Source: Rouxiella chamberiensis
GTDB taxonomy: Bacteria > Pseudomonadota > Gammaproteobacteria > Enterobacterales > Enterobacteriaceae
Assembly (NCBI RefSeq): GCF_026967475.1
Contig: NZ_CP114058.1
Coordinates: forward strand, 1,240,001 to 1,304,000
Direction of reading: 5' to 3'
DNA length: 64,000 bases
The position numbers and the translations under genes were made by a program. The notes beneath the pieces were generated by a model, which saw only the letters and a program-made list of their open reading frames with translations, searched no databases and was not told the DNA's origin. This document shows positions 52,470-63,669 of this stretch, in pieces (the stretch's first letter is position 1; each line of letters opens with the position of its first letter).

Positions 52470-52476
52470 GTGTGAA

Positions 52477-52506
52477 TTCATCCCCCTGTATTCGCAGGGG
52501 GATGAA
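52477..52506 (+). terminator. Terminator of putP
   Basis: TTCATCCCCCTG and CAGGGGGATGAA form a perfect 12-bp stem with a 6-nt loop, 8 nt after the putP stop. The following DNA up to 52780 has no recognised gene and is AT-rich near 52660-52740. Confidence 0.82.
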
Positions 52507-52780
52507 CCCGGCGTTTCCCTGTCAATTTCCTTCTGTTCCCTCGCTCCCCATCCCTATCAATAATGTGGCTATTTTGGTCTGCCAATCGTGTTCTCTTCTT
52601 TTCAGACATCGCGCTGACTTTAATGATTTTGAACAACAGCAGCGGTCAAAAACCTAAAAGGGTTAATATTCAACCGCACCTGCCTTAAAACCTTAAAATA
52701 TCCTTAAATAATCACCAAAAAAGAGAGAATTAATTTTCGAAATTATCGCGCTGCCCCCTTGTTTTTATTCCTGATGGAAT

Positions 52781-52799
52781 GATAATCACAATCGTTTTC
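52781..52799. promoter_or_regulatory. Fur box upstream of efeUOB
   Basis: GATAATCACAATCGTTTTC matches 15 of 19 positions of the Fur consensus GATAATGATAATCATTATC. It lies 82 nt upstream of the efeU start, in position to repress the iron-uptake operon when iron is plentiful. Confidence 0.8.
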
Positions 52800-52880
52800 A
52801 TTTTTACCTAACTTTACAGATTTATTAAAGGTAGCGATGCCGACGCCTTGTTGTTATGTCCTGAATCTGGAGTCGTCCCT

Positions 52881-53726
52881 ATGTTTGTTCCATTTCTGAT
52901 TATGTTCCGCGAGGGGCTTGAAGCTGCCCTGATTGTCAGCCTGATTGCAAGCTATCTCCAACGCACGCAGCGCGGACAGTGGCTGGGAACCGTCTGGCTG
53001 GGGGTGATTATCGCCGCCGCGCTCTGTCTGGGGCTGGGTATCGTCATCAACGAAACGACCGGCGAATTCCCGCAGAAAGAGCAGGAGCTGTTCGAGGGGC
53101 TTGTGGCGGTCGTTGCCGTCTGCATCCTGACCTACATGGTGTTCTGGATGCGCAAGGTGTCCAAGTCCATCAAGGTTCATCTTGAAGGGGCAATCGATCA
53201 GGCGCTGAACGCCAATCGGGGGCAGGGCTGGGCGCTGGTCGCCATGGTGTTTTTCGCCGTGGCACGCGAAGGGCTGGAATCGGTGTTCTTCCTGCTTGCA
53301 GCCTTTCAGCAGGATGTGGGCATTGAAGCCCCGATTGGTGCCGTACTCGGCCTGGTGGCGGCCATCATTCTCGGATTTGCGATTTATTACGGCGGTGTAA
53401 AACTGCAACTGGCCAAATTTTTCAAATGGACCAGCCTGTTTATCCTGTTCGTTGCGGCAGGGCTGGCGGCGGGTGCCATTCGTGCCTTCCATGAAGCCGG
53501 ACTGTGGAACGGCCTGCAGGCTACGGCCTTCGATTTAAGCAATGTGCTGTCGACCGATTCTCTGTTCGGCACGCTGCTGGAAGGCATATTTGGTTATCAG
53601 CAGGCGCCCTCGGTCAGTGAGGTTATCGTGTATTTCCTCTATCTGATCCCGGCGTTGATTCTCTTTTTCCTGCCTTCTCAGAAACAGCCCGGCGGCGCGA
53701 CCGTGGGTCAAAAAACACAGCGCTAA
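52881..53726 (+). CDS. efeU: EfeU, ferrous iron permease (Ftr1/OFeT family)
   Basis: A 281-residue inner-membrane permease with about seven spans. The two REXXE iron motifs are visible: REGLEAALI near the N-terminus (residues 10-18) and AREGLESVFFL in the middle. It passes iron across the membrane with help from EfeO and EfeB. E. coli K-12 efeU is inactivated by a frameshift; here it is intact. ATG at 52881 has GGAG upstream; the frame is open to 52848. It lies 42 nt before efeO. Confidence 0.95.
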   Translation: MFVPFLIMFREGLEAALIVSLIASYLQRTQRGQWLGTVWLGVIIAAALCLGLGIVINETTGEFPQKEQELFEGLVAVVAVCILTYMVFWMRKVSKSIKVHLEGAIDQALNANRGQGWALVAMVFFAVAREGLESVFFLLAAFQQDVGIEAPIGAVLGLVAAIILGFAIYYGGVKLQLAKFFKWTSLFILFVAAGLAAGAIRAFHEAGLWNGLQATAFDLSNVLSTDSLFGTLLEGIFGYQQAPSVSEVIVYFLYLIPALILFFLPSQKQPGGATVGQKTQR

Positions 53727-53768
53727 GTCAGGCGCACAGCAAACACCTCTATCGTCAGGGAGTACGTT

Positions 53769-54909
53769 ATGTCCGTTTCAAGCACCTCGTTTCGCCGCAA
53801 GGCATTGCAGATGGCACTGCTGTCGCTGCCCGCGGTTCTCGTTCAGCGCCAGCCTGCTGGCCGCTGACGTGCCACAGGTAAAGATTACCGTCACCGACAA
53901 ACAGTGTGATCCCATGCAATTGTCGGTACCGGCAGGCAAAACGCAGTTCGTTATCCACAATGCCAGCAAGAAGGGCCTTGAGTGGGAGATTCTGAAAGGC
54001 GTCATGGTGGTTGAAGAGCGCGAAAACGTCGCACCGGGCTTTACCCAGAAAATGACGGCCAATCTGGAGCCGGGCGAATACGACATGACCTGCGGCCTGC
54101 TGAGCAATCCGAAAGGCAAGCTGACCGTGACCGCCGCCTCGGACGCCACGGCGGGCAAACCGGACGCCATGGCGCTGGTGGGTCCGATTGCCGAATATAA
54201 AGTCTATGTAACTCAGCAGGTGGCCGAACTGGTGACCCATACCCAGGCCTTTACCGATGCCATCAAGCAGGGCAACCTCAAGCTGGCGCAACAGCTTTAC
54301 CCGTCAACCCGCGTGTATTACGAGCGCATCGAGCCTATCGCCGAACTGTTCTCTGACCTCGACGGCAGCATCGATGCCCGTGAAGACGATTTCGAGAAGA
54401 AAGCCGAAGACCCGAATTTCACCGGCTTCCACCGTCTTGAAAAAATCCTCTTCGCCGATAAAACCACCCAGGGGACCGCGGAACTGGCGAGTAAATTGCT
54501 GACCGATACTCAAGATCTGCAAAAACGCATCACCGATCTGACCTTCCCGCCGAACAAGGTGGTGGGCGGGGCCGCCGGCCTGATTGAAGAAGTGGCCTCG
54601 AGCAAAATCAGCGGTGAAGAAGACCGTTACAGCCGCACCGACCTGTGGGATTTCCGTGCCAACCTTGACGGCGCACAGAAAATTGTCAACCTGCTGCGTC
54701 CGCTGCTGGTGAAAGCCGACAAGCCGCTGCTGGATAAAATCGACGCCAACTTCAAAACCGTAGATACTCTGCTGGACAAGTACCGCACCAAAGACGGGTA
54801 TGAAAATTACGAGAAGCTGAGCGACGCTGATCGCACCGCAATGAAAGGACCGATCACCACATTGGCCGAGGACCTGGCAAAACTGCGTGGCGTATTGGGT
54901 CTGGATTAA
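53769..54909 (+). CDS. efeO: EfeO, periplasmic iron-binding M75 protein with cupredoxin domain; one-base frame error
   Basis: The repaired protein has 379 residues (E. coli 375). A signal peptide (RRKALQMALLSLPAV...LLAADV) is followed by a cupredoxin-like domain (VKITVTDKQCDPMQLSVPAG...DMTCGLLSNPKGKL) and the M75 helical domain with the HxxE-type iron motif in FTGFHRLEKILFAD. The frame slips inside the signal peptide, at 53834-53844, where two GTTC motifs lie 3 nt apart; removing one base joins LPAV to FSASLLAA-type sequence. Without repair the start at 53769 stops after about 32 codons and the rest has no signal peptide. Confidence 0.94.
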
Positions 54910-54970
54910 TCTGTAGCAGACTGTAGAAGTCGTCTCACCCGGCGTTCGTGCCGGGTGAGTTGAGGCCATT

Positions 54971-56275
54971 ATGAGTAAAAAAGCGATAACTCCTCCTGAC
55001 AGGACCCCGACTGTTTCTTCATCCCGCCGTCGTCTGCTGAAAGGCGCAGGGTTGCTGGGCGGTGCCTTTGCCCTTGGCGGAACGGCAACGCACGCGGCGC
55101 AGGCACCGGGAGCCAAGCCGGAATATACCCCGGGTACCGTTTCCCCCGATGAACGTTACCGCGCCCAGCCTTTTTATGGCGACCATCAGGCAGGGATCCT
55201 TACGCCCCAACAGTCGGCACTCTCGCTGGTCGCCTTCGACGTGCTGGCGGCCAACAAGGCCGATCTCGAGCGGTTATTTCGCCTGTTGAGCGCGCGTTTC
55301 GCGTTTCTGACAACGGGCGGCGAGGCACCGAGTCTGGATCCCCGTTTCCCTCCGATGGATTCGGGTATTCTCGGGCCGAAAATTTATCCCGACAATCTGA
55401 CAATGACCCTGTCGGTAGGCGATTCGCTGTTTGATGCGCGTTTTGGTTTACAGCCGCAAAAGCCCAGACACCTCCAGCGTATGCCGCGTTTTCCGAACGA
55501 TTCGCTGGATGCCAGCCTGTGCCACGGCGACCTGCTGCTGCAAATCTGCGCCAACAATGCCGACACGGCGCTGCACGCGTTGCGCGATATCATCAAGCAC
55601 ACCCCTGATTTACTGGCGGTGCGCTGGCGGCGGGACGGGTTTATCTCCTCCCATGCGGCGCGCAGTCAGGGCAAAGAAACGCCCATCAATCTGCTGGGGT
55701 TCAAGGATGGCACCGCAAATCCCGACACGCAGGACAAGCCGTTGATGGACAAGGCTATCTGGGTTACTGCCGATCAGAATGAACCCGCGTGGATGACCGG
55801 CGGCAGCTATCAGGCCGCGCGCATCATACCGTTTCGCGTCGAGTTCTGGGACCGCACGCCGCTGCACGAGCAGCAAACCATTTTTGGTCGCCACAAGGGA
55901 ACCGGAGCGCCGCTCGGCATGGAGAAAGAGCATGATGTGCCGGACTACAGCAAGGATCCCGAAGGCAAGGTGATTCCGCTGGATGCCCATATTCGGCTCG
56001 CGAATCCGCGCACAAAGGCCACCGACGACAATCTGATGCTGCGTCGGGGTTACAGCTATTCGCTCGGGGTGTCCAATTCGGGTCAACTCGAGATGGGACT
56101 GCTGTTTATCTGTTATCAGCATGACCTGGAGAAAGGCTTTTTGAGCGTGCAGAAACGGCTCAACGGCGAAGCGCTGGAAGAGTACATTCGTCCGGTCGGT
56201 GGCGGATTTTTCTTTGCATTGCCGGGTGTTGCCGATGAAAATCATTATCTCGGGCAGGCGTTGATCGACGCCTAA
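54971..56275 (+). CDS. efeB: EfeB, Tat-exported DyP-type heme peroxidase
   Basis: A 434-residue dye-decolorising peroxidase (E. coli EfeB 423). The twin-arginine signal is [20 protein letters not shown], ending near THAAQ. The distal GxxDG motif is G243-F-K-D246-G-T, and the C-terminal half has the ferredoxin-like fold segments ([53 protein letters not shown]). It oxidises or handles iron/heme substrates in the periplasm for EfeU/EfeO. The gene lies 61 nt after efeO. Confidence 0.96.
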   Translation: MSKKAITPPDRTPTVSSSRRRLLKGAGLLGGAFALGGTATHAAQAPGAKPEYTPGTVSPDERYRAQPFYGDHQAGILTPQQSALSLVAFDVLAANKADLERLFRLLSARFAFLTTGGEAPSLDPRFPPMDSGILGPKIYPDNLTMTLSVGDSLFDARFGLQPQKPRHLQRMPRFPNDSLDASLCHGDLLLQICANNADTALHALRDIIKHTPDLLAVRWRRDGFISSHAARSQGKETPINLLGFKDGTANPDTQDKPLMDKAIWVTADQNEPAWMTGGSYQAARIIPFRVEFWDRTPLHEQQTIFGRHKGTGAPLGMEKEHDVPDYSKDPEGKVIPLDAHIRLANPRTKATDDNLMLRRGYSYSLGVSNSGQLEMGLLFICYQHDLEKGFLSVQKRLNGEALEEYIRPVGGGFFFALPGVADENHYLGQALIDA

Positions 56276-56285
56276 TTCCCCCTCG

Positions 56286-56308
56286 GTGGGCCTGGCAGGC
56301 CCACTTTT
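56286..56308 (+). terminator. Terminator of efeUOB
   Basis: GTGGGCCT and AGGCCCAC form an 8-bp stem over GGC, followed by TTTTC, 10 nt after the efeB stop. Confidence 0.82.
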
Positions 56309-56427
56309 CATACAGGCAAATGGGGCAATTAAACGCTCATTAACACGACATATTAATCGAAACGTTAGAGTTTGCGGTTCACGGAGTCTGTTATAAAAAC
56401 CTGTTTATTTCAGGGAATAAAAAACCG

Positions 56428-59400
56428 ATGCCAGTGACGACGCCTGCTGTTTCATCTCCTGATGCCGCCTATCGACAGGTTCATCCTAACTCCTTCAACG
56501 CGCCCACCGAACCTCGTCAAGCAATTGATAGCTATAGGGATAATCTGCAAACTCTCAGCCCGAAGCCGGTGTTGCCCGTCTCCTTTAACCTGCCGGCTTC
56601 ACTGCGCCTCTTCTGCTGGCAAGCGGGGGATAGCCTGTTCAATTTGGCGGTGGATTATCTGCAACAGATGCAGATTCGAAGCGAGCGGGCCGATGGCAGT
56701 GGATATACCGCTAATGAGCCGCTGATACTCGCCAGTGTCAACCATTGGCTACGCGAGCAGGGCCATGCGCTTTCGGCACTTGATCTCCTTGGGCCCTGCG
56801 CCATTTTTTGCGGGCTTTATCCGCTGTTTGCCAACGCCTGCAACCATCCCGTTTCACAGGTTGCGTCGCCTTATGGCTCGTATCTGGCGGCCTATCTTGC
56901 CGGTGCCAGCGAAATGGTCTGCCCGGAGCCGATTAGTCATTCCCCACGCGTATTTACGCCCACATGGCAGAGCGTGTCGACCTACTCCGACCCGGAGGGG
57001 TTGATGCAAGCCGAGGTGCAGCCGATGTCTTCAACGCTGCCGCGGATGGGGCTTCCCGATGCGCAACCGCGTTACGGACGTCCTTCCCCGAGCGGGTATT
57101 ACACGTTGGCACCCGCCTCATCGACAGTTTTTGCGGGCCGGTATCGCCCGTCGACGGTAGCGCCTCCTGACAAAGCAGCGACTGCCAATGTCACGGCCAT
57201 GACGACGCCTGCGACGGAAACCGAGCTGTATCTGTGGTTTGACGATGCCGCGCATCACGCCGTCTATGCCATCAGCACCGGGCAAAGGCCACTGGCAGTC
57301 ACCACGCGGGCCGATGCTGTGCCGACTTTCCACGTCAATGTGCAGTCCGTGAGCGCACGGGCGTATTCAACGCCGCCTGAGCCAGTCGATCACGCGCTGC
57401 TAGTCGATACAGCGGGTGAAGCTTCACCAGCAGCTTGGCATCTTGGTGCGCTGATCCCCGGGAATTTACTGAGTCTTCCTGCGGCGTCGGCAGAGCCGCT
57501 CCAGCGTGAGACGACGATGCCTTGGCCTCTGCAACCCCTTTATGCAGAAACCGGATGCCCGCCAAAGTCTGCGGGCTGCGCGCGGTGTTATCCACGATGG
57601 CCCGCTCGCGCTTGTCATGAGCAAAGGCCGCTCGACCTCGCGGCCAGTCGCAGCCGTAAGTCAACCCGCTGCCGACCCGCTATATCAGTTGCGACTGGTG
57701 GACGAAGGTCTGGAGCAACCTCTTTTTGCTCCGCCGGAGAGCGTCATTGACTGTTTGTCCTGCCTGCCCGCTGCCGTGCAACCGGTTCGCGCCACCGATA
57801 TGGGTGACATGATTGAAAAGGCGCTGCTTTATAGCGAGACGCTTCCGCTTGCCCGCGTCGAACAGGCCTTGACTGACTATGTTCACAGCAGGGCCATGCA
57901 GGGGACGAACCCTCCGAATGTGCAGTTGGCCGGTGAGGCTTTTCCGCTTCTGAACACGGTCATCTGTGCCAGTGAATGGCTGTTGCGACGGGATCCCGTC
58001 AATGAAAGCTGGCACCTCGAGGCCGATGAGGTTCAGTTGTTTCTAACGAAGCTGTTTGCCGATACCCCGTTTGACCACAACGAAGAGCTGAGGGCTGCAT
58101 TGCTGGCCACCGCCTTTATCGCGCCCATGATGTCGAAATGCCTGCTGGCGGTGCTGGACGACAAGCTATCCGTCAGCGGCCAGCTGATACGGAACAATTA
58201 CCACTTCATTCGAACGCGCATAGGCCAACGTGAGCCTTTGACCTATCGCGAGCTGGACTATCTCATGGCAGAGATTCAGGGCGCTTTCGAGGCCCGTTTT
58301 TTCGCCTTGTTGGATGCACCGGCGGAGACGGTGTTTATGTCGCCCTTAACCAGCGGCTTCGCCAAAATCGCCCAGTGGCACAAACAGATGATCGAGTACG
58401 ATTTCCCGTTTATGCTGCTGCGCGGCAATCTGGGTTTGCAGCATATCTCCTGTCTCTCCGAGCAAGGCCTGTTGCTGAATCTTGGGGTGCGAAGGGTGGC
58501 GGATGCGCAGCTGATACTGTCGTTAAGCCCTGAAAACCTGATTCAGCTGGGGCAGGATCTGTTGCTCAACAATCCTCTTGGCGCGTTATTAAAAGAGTTC
58601 AACGAGATGGAAGTATTGTGCACGGCGCTTAAAGGCGAGGCGTGTCACGGTATTCGCTATGCCGTTGAACAGCTCAAGCGAAAAGGCGTGTTGCTGATTC
58701 AGTTTATGGAAGCCAAACGGCGGCTGGTCGCCAGTTATCATACCGCAGACATTTCGCCCGAAGACAATATCAAGGCGTTTCAGCGCTATCGCCAACTTAA
58801 GCTGCAACTCTATGCGCTGGCGCTGGAAAGTGTTCCGGAAACTGATCAGGCGCTGTTTATTCATCATCTACGGGGCGCTGACGGAGTCAGGTTACAGTTT
58901 GTCCGGCTGGGTGATGACGAACAACGGCGTCGTCATTATCGCCCATCGATAGGATTCTTGTTATCTCTCACCCCGAATGCACAAACGCCTACCGCTTCAA
59001 CAATAAATCCGGTGTATTTTGTCTCTCTGCTGCCTATTCAAAGTGACACCACCCAGCCCATCCTCATTAATATGGCCAGCCAGTTGCCGGCGGAGGTGAC
59101 TCAGTGGCAGGACTATTTTAATCAGCAGGGGAAAATCGAGTTGCTGGAGCGTTTGTCCCACGATATGGCCAGACAATCTGAACGCTATCATTTTGATCTC
59201 CATCTGAGCGGCGGACTTAAGGTGTCGCCCGATTTGCTGTACTGGCAGGAGATGATTGACCCGCTGGTGCAAAATATTGTCGACAGAGAATTCAGTATCA
59301 GTACGACATTACTTCCGGGCGTAGCGCCTACCACATTATCACCTGCGCCCACCCCGGCCGGAATGATTGCCAGACTGGGCCATCTTCTGGGGCAAATGAT

Positions 59401-62122
59401 TTATCTTACGCCTCTCGGAAGTTGTAAAGACGCCGTCGTAGATTTGATTGAAGGGCATATCGGCAATTTATTACTGGATGGCGGATTCTGCATTTATGCC
59501 TTTCTTCCGGGCGGGACAGAAGAGGAGGAAGGGCTTAAAACCGTCGGCACGGTTATTCGAAAAGTACTGAAAAAATCCATTGAGGGATTGCTTAAAGCCG
59601 ATGAGGGAGAATCTTTGCTCTCAAAACTCGATAGCACGATTTCAGAAGTTGAAGACTTGTTTAGCGAGAATTTGCTGTCGATTGCGCAGGTAAAACGTTC
59701 ATTGACGGCGGATAACAGGCTTAAACCCTTTCTGGCGGCAAAACCGCTCAATACCGCCTTGCCTCTGAACTCACTGTCTACCTCCATTCGGGCGGCCCTG
59801 GTGTGGCGAGATCCCCTGCATAATGCGCTGTTTTTTCTGCTGTCTCCGACCAAAGACCAGCTTTGCGCCTACCGTCTCGATGAACTCAATCGACTGTTGA
59901 TGCCGAACCCTTCGCCGTGGCTGATATCGCGAATGCTGAATGAAGCGCACATCACCGAGCCGCGTCTGCTGGCGGAGACGTTACGCACGGGAGATGCCGA
60001 ACCGCTGCGTGAAGCCCTCTATGCGCAAGACAAAATGCGCAATGTGGCCCGGTACGCGCTGAAATCCGGCAGTGAAATCGGCGAAGAGTTTATTGTTGTC
60101 GCAGACAAGTCGGGCGAAGGGGTGAACTATTATCCCGCCACGATGAAAAGTGGTCTTCGCCCTCAACTGATGTTGTCACCGCCGGGTTTGGCAAAGGATG
60201 AGTGGGTCATTGTCGAGCAGACGGAGCATGGCCTGCAGTATTGCGGCGATAACGCGATGCGCCTGATTGCGCCGTCTTCGCGTCTGTCCATCACGGGCAG
60301 TGAGAATATCTACGACAATATTTTGAATCACATAGAAAATATTCCAAACGGTTGGCGCATTCAATCCATATGGTTACAGGAGAAGACCACAGACAAGCTG
60401 GTCGTGGAATGGCTGGACAAAGAAGGAAACCGTCATTTTCGTCAGCTGGGTCAGGGTAATCGATGGGTGCGCTGGGAATCCGGGATGCAACAGATCTCCT
60501 GCCTGATGCCCGCGCGCGTCAGGAGAAATAATCCGGCGGAGCGGCCGTCTGTCACCCAGTTATTTTCACCGGCACATTGCGGCTATCTGATTGTCCCGCC
60601 CGTAAGTGATCCGCGCCGCGCCGAAGCCTTGAATGCGCTTTCGACCGAATTCAGTAATTTACCTGAACCCCTTATTCTTAAAAGGATCGAATGCGCCGAT
60701 CTGGCGCGTTCAATTGTTGAAGACTTCAGCGATATCTGGCAGGAAGTGCCCGATTTACTACGTCAATATCTGGGGGAGTTACTGGCCTGGAATATTGATG
60801 CCAGCGAGTTCGAGGCTTTTCCTTCTTTGCTGTATACGCTGGCACGTTTTTCGTACTCGATTAGCCATGATGCAGTTCTGGATGAAGAGGAAAGAGAAAA
60901 GTGTCTGGCCTTTGTGCAACGGACTCAGCTGCTTTTGGAGCAATTCCAGCGGCTCAAGGAAAAGTCCATCGTCAACAAGCAGTCAAAACTCGAATTTCAT
61001 GCCAGCAGAGTGGACTATTTCAACGCGTTTATTGCCAATAATCTTAAAGCCAACCATTGGCTCAACCGCTGGATTGAAAGAATAAAAAACCCGAACAAGG
61101 TCCAGGGAAAATTTATCATAAAAGCGCGAACGCCCGCCAAAATTGCCCGTGATTACAGTTTTCTCTATCAGGGTGCCAGTGATGCCTTCACAAAACTCAA
61201 TCAAATGGCCGAAGAAATCGGCACAAAACTGTCCAGTCCCGAATTCCCCGATTATCTTAAACAGGTGCTCGAGAGCTTCTTTTGTGCGCCTTTTAGCGAT
61301 ATTCAGGTACAGGGTTTTAAAGAAAATCTGCTCGCGTATCTTGAGAAGATTCATCGGGTTGATATGACCAATATTATCGTGGTCGCCGACCGCTACGCCG
61401 CAGGAAGACTGGTGGCGGGGTGTTTGAATACGCCGCTGGAAAAACTGGCGTTCAGTGAGAATGTCCTGAGCTTTGTCTACAGTAATGACAAGGACAACCA
61501 CATCTATTTACTGGATTATTTATCCAACAAAGAATTTATCGAATATTCACTCGCTCACGAGCTGGGACATTTAACCTTCAACAATAAAAAATATGCCATG
61601 CCGGAAGAAATTTATTTAAACACCGACAGCATTCTCAAGAACTTCAATATTTACGGCGCATCGCGAGTTGCCAGAAAACTGATGAGCGACAGGGCATTTT
61701 TTCTCGATTATATTGCCCGCGATTTTGATTTCGCCCTGGCTTTTTATCGACATTTCACTGCTCACTCCACGGACAATGTCCATAAAGAAGCCCTGCATGA
61801 ATATTTTTCCACCTTTCTGGACAGTTTCAGTTCCGGCACCTTTTATCAATATGATCCGGCGGCGCGTAAAAGGGAGTTGAGGCCCTTGATTAGCATGCTG
61901 TTCTCGCAACCTTCCATGCAGCTGAACATGGCGTATTTCAACCCGGATATCTTTTGCGGGCTGTTTGGTTATGCCTATGAGCATGCATTGGCCCTGAGCG
62001 CGCCGCGTGGACATTCGAGCAAACGCGCCGTGAATGCGCAGACCGTAGAAGAAGACTATTTTTCATCACTCATCCTGAGCGCTATTTTTGAAAAACATCT
62101 GCAACAAAAATCGCCAAAGTAA
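56428..62122 (+). CDS. Giant protein (about 1,897 residues) of unknown function with an HELGH metalloprotease motif; one-base frame error
   Basis: Two long frames overlap at 57506-57750; removing one A at 57547-57551 (GAAAC to GAAC) joins PLYAE to PDARQSLRAARG and yields one ORF of about 1,897 residues. I do not recognise the family. There is no N-terminal signal peptide. The first ~430 residues are rich in Pro, Ala, Ser and Thr; the middle (about 450-1,300) is mixed alpha-helical with few repeats and a short hydrophobic stretch; near the C-terminus SLAHELGHLTF (H1710-E-L-G-H1714) is a zincin zinc-binding motif. AGGGA precedes the ATG. The size, architecture and single terminal zincin resemble large toxins or effectors, but that is inference. 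No secretion gene is adjacent. Confidence 0.75.
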
Positions 62123-62314
62123 TGCAAAAATTGTAAAACTGAAAACAGATAATAAAGCGCATGACCCAGTGGATGATATTTAACCTGCAGACATAAACAG
62201 TCATCAAATAAAGACAATACTTATCGATTGTTACTGGTCGCGTTAATGAGGTTACGCCAAAATCCGCACACGCTTTATGAATTTCAAACGTGCTCTGTGG
62301 AGAGTGAGTAACCG

Positions 62315-63490
62315 ATGACCATTAATCAATCCCGAAGAAAATGGCTTATCTTTGGAATGGGCATGACGCTGGTATCGCCAAAAATAATGGCTGCTCAAAA
62401 ATTGGCGCTGCTGGATTTTCGTTCAAGTCACGACAGTTTGCATATTAGTCTGCCTGCGCATGATTCGCGCGCGCGGGTATTTACCCTGCAACACCCAGAC
62501 CGATTGGTCATTGATGTCTCGATGACGGCATTTCCGTCGTCACTCACGCATTCGCTGGTGGTAGTGAAGCAAAAGTTTGCCTGGGTAAAAGAGGCAAAGA
62601 TTGCGCATTTCACCCCCGAGACGGCGCGGATAGTGTTCGAGCTCGCTCAACCGCCCGTTATTGCACGGCAACGCGGTTCGGGCGTCAGCCAGTATGCCGT
62701 GACCGTGGCGCATCAAGCCACAGCGGGCATGGCTGCCTTAGCGCAGGAAGCCACCGACGAATCCTCCTTGAAACCACGGGCGGTGAAAAAGCCCTTATTG
62801 GTGATGATAGATCCGGGCCACGGTGGAAAGGACCCCGGCGCCATCGGCGGCAGTGGGACTTATGAAAAACATGTGGTGCTGGATATCGCCCGCCGACTGC
62901 AAGCCCAATTGCAGCAGCAGTATGGAATTCACGCCGTGCTGACGCGGCAGGAAGACGTGTTTATCCCGCTTTATCATCGCGTTAATCTGGCGCACCAGCA
63001 CGAGGCGGATCTTTTTGTCTCGATTCATGCCGATGGTTTTACCAACAGCCAGGTTCATGGCGCGTCGGTGTTTGCGCTTTCGGAGCACGGGGCAGGCAGT
63101 GCGATGGCCCGTTATCTCTCGCAAAGCGAAAACAGCGTCGATGCCATCTATGATACTGATGTACAAACCAATGATGCCTATCTGAAACAGACGCTCTTTG
63201 ATCTCGACCAGACCGAAACCATCAATCGCAGCCTGGCGTTTGGCAAACATCTGGCGACGAATATTGCCTCGGTTCATCCGATGCACAATCAGCATATCGA
63301 GCAGGCCGGCTTTGTGGTCCTGAAATCGCCGCGCATTCCCTCGGTGCTGGTAGAAACATCGTTTATTACCAATCATCAGGAAGAGAAACTGCTGCAACAG
63401 CCGGTATTTCAGCGACGAATGGCAAGCGCGCTGGCGAAAGGCATTCATAGTTATCTGAATCAGGAGAGGCAGGAAAATCTGATCGCGTGA
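62315..63490 (+). CDS. N-acetylmuramoyl-L-alanine amidase, AmiC-like (Amidase_3 with AMIN domain)
   Basis: A 391-residue zinc amidase. The N-terminus has a twin-arginine-like signal (SRRKWLIFGMGMTL...AA). An AMIN septal-targeting domain covers about 30-130 (LDFRSSHDSLHISLPAHDSRARVFTL, HPDRLVIDVS). The catalytic Amidase_3 domain starts near 165: MIDPGHGGKDPGAIG (zinc His), TYEKHVVLDIARRL (zinc Glu), FVSIHADGF (zinc His) and SVLVETSFITNHQEE (catalytic Glu). It cleaves the bond between muramic acid and L-Ala during cell separation and is normally activated by NlpD. AmiA/AmiB cannot be excluded by sequence alone, but the AMIN domain favours AmiC. Confidence 0.9.
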   Translation: MTINQSRRKWLIFGMGMTLVSPKIMAAQKLALLDFRSSHDSLHISLPAHDSRARVFTLQHPDRLVIDVSMTAFPSSLTHSLVVVKQKFAWVKEAKIAHFTPETARIVFELAQPPVIARQRGSGVSQYAVTVAHQATAGMAALAQEATDESSLKPRAVKKPLLVMIDPGHGGKDPGAIGGSGTYEKHVVLDIARRLQAQLQQQYGIHAVLTRQEDVFIPLYHRVNLAHQHEADLFVSIHADGFTNSQVHGASVFALSEHGAGSAMARYLSQSENSVDAIYDTDVQTNDAYLKQTLFDLDQTETINRSLAFGKHLATNIASVHPMHNQHIEQAGFVVLKSPRIPSVLVETSFITNHQEEKLLQQPVFQRRMASALAKGIHSYLNQERQENLIA

Positions 63491-63518
63491 TCCACACCGC
63501 TGTCATCTTGTTGAAACA

Positions 63519-63541
63519 CTCCGGTTTATCGCCGGAGCGTT
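63519..63541 (+). terminator. Possible terminator after the amidase gene
   Basis: CTCCGG and CCGGAG pair over a 7-nt loop, followed by CGTTTG, 29 nt after the amidase stop. The T run is weak. Confidence 0.5.
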
Positions 63542-63669
63542 TGATCCAAAAAGGATCCGGGTGGCTGTTGACTATGCTAATTATTTTTTTACATTCATGT
63601 CATGCCCCTAGCGAAGTTTCCAGATATCGTTATACTGAAATTAACTAGCAGACACTGCGGGGAAGTCGA

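Noticed and set aside
56428..57750. A separate 440-residue gene upstream of a 1,538-residue gene
   Set aside because: The two frames overlap by about 245 nt, the tail of the first becomes Arg/Cys-rich nonsense, and one base removed at a GAAAC site joins them, as in ten other genes.
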